From positions 248,001 to 312,000 of the forward strand of contig CAWBLP010000004.1 in assembly GCA_963789495.1 (NCBI GenBank): DNA of 64,000 bases, written 5' to 3'. Position 1 is the first letter of the stretch. Each line of letters begins with the position of its first letter. The translations under genes and the position numbers were made by a program. Shown piece after piece: positions 63,521 through 64,000 of this stretch. The DNA is from CAWBLP01 sp963789495. GTDB taxonomy: Bacteria > Pseudomonadota > Alphaproteobacteria > Acetobacterales > Acetobacteraceae. Below the pieces are notes generated by a model, which did no database searches, was not told where the DNA came from, and saw only the letters and a list, made by a program, of their open reading frames with translations.

Positions 63521-64000
63521 TCTATACGCTCCGTGGTGATGGCGGTCAGCGTGCAGCCGGGCCAGTAGTCGACGCCCATGATGTTGAGATTGCAGGGATA
63601 AGTGGCCTTCACGCTGGCGTCGTTTCCGGCGGCGCTGGCAAGTGCCGTTTGGCAGGCCCCGTCGCTGGCGCAGGTCGCACCATTGACGGTTAGCGTGAGG
63701 CTGATGTTGGCCTTGGTGAGGGTGGGCGTGGCGCCATACAGCGCGGTCGTCGCGCTGGAGTAGGGCGTCGCGCTGGAGCGGCTGACCGCGAACACACGGG
63801 CGCCGACGCGGACGCCGTCGTTCAGCATGATGTAGCTGGTGAAGGTGAGGCCGAACTGTACCAATCCGAACAGCATGGCGAAAAGCACCGGCCCGATGAG
63901 CGCGAACTCCATCGCCTCGACGCCGCGCCGGTCGCTGCGGAGTCGCCGGAGCAGGCTCGCCGCGAACGCGACGGAGCGTGCGACTTGGGAGTATGTCCTC
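63517..64000 (-). CDS. tadE: TadE-like pilus protein (start beyond window)
   Basis: About 160 residues visible. The TadE motif RRGVEAMEFALIGPVLFAML is followed by a helix and a secreted domain with CASDGAC and YPCNL cysteines. No start codon precedes ATG 63912, whose product would lose the characteristic RRG segment; the open frame runs to the window edge, so the true start is upstream. Pseudopilin-like protein of the Flp system. Confidence 0.85.
   Translation of the reverse strand, partial: RTYSQVARSVAFAASLLRRLRSDRRGVEAMEFALIGPVLFAMLFGLVQFGLTFTSYIMLNDGVRVGARVFAVSRSSATPYSSATTALYGATPTLTKANISLTLTVNGATCASDGACQTALASAAGNDASVKATYPCNLNIMGVDYWPGCTLTAITTERIE

Overview
This is GC-rich DNA from an alphaproteobacterium, most likely an acetic-acid-bacteria relative (Acetobacteraceae, Rhodospirillales). 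The evidence is protein content and gene order: ubiG, lysC, ptsP, ispG, hisS, prfA, prmC and a DUF4167 gene lie in one block, with a DUF1178 gene, a DUF6481 gene and a typical alphaproteobacterial L28. The genus assignment is inference; there is no rRNA in the window.

Layout. 1-5262 (minus): a four-gene export system (HlyD adaptor, double-ATPase, two ABC-2 permeases), cut by the left window edge. 5417-10254 (plus): a complete TRAP transporter, then a flavin reductase and a luciferase-like flavin monooxygenase. 10525-12785 (minus): a CitE-type lyase and a CaiB-type CoA transferase. 12820-20616: a vitamin B12 block, with a cobalamin riboswitch and BtuB receptor on the plus strand and, on the minus strand, a cation diffusion facilitator, BtuF, BtuC, BtuD, TonB and a PduO-type adenosyltransferase. 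20765-24997: a secreted protein, a lipoprotein, and a C-methyltransferase / RmlC epimerase / glycosyltransferase trio for surface sugars. 25451-43435: housekeeping block (rpmB, DUF1178, ubiG, lysC, nitronate monooxygenase, ptsP, RodZ-like, ispG, hisS, prfA, prmC, DUF4167). It is interrupted between ispG and hisS by a DUF6481 gene, a carbonic anhydrase and two tandem CFI-box proteins of unknown role. 43680-45587: MATE exporter with an HxlR regulator and twin palindromic operators. 45689-46890: an IS110-family element. 47033-54396: a NitT/TauT-type transporter without an adjacent ATPase, an ArsR-type regulator, RmuC, an MFS exporter and a DUF2272 protein. 55185-64000 (minus): a tad (Flp pilus) locus cut by the right edge.

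The strongest find is the IS110 element. Its 185-bp left end holds short stretches that match the two flanks of its own insertion site and its own right end, arranged in two hairpin loops as expected of a bridge RNA. Joining its two ends would create a TTGACA promoter with a 17-bp spacer in front of that RNA. The element sits inside a dispersed repeat, and a second, uninterrupted copy of that repeat lies at 28071-28149.

Many conserved, probably essential genes (lysC, ptsP, ispG, cpaF and others) carry single-base frame breaks. These cluster in 10.8-13.5 kb and 29-35.5 kb, while 39-53 kb is almost clean. I read this as base-level sequence error rather than gene decay. Each such gene is given as one feature spanning all its frames.
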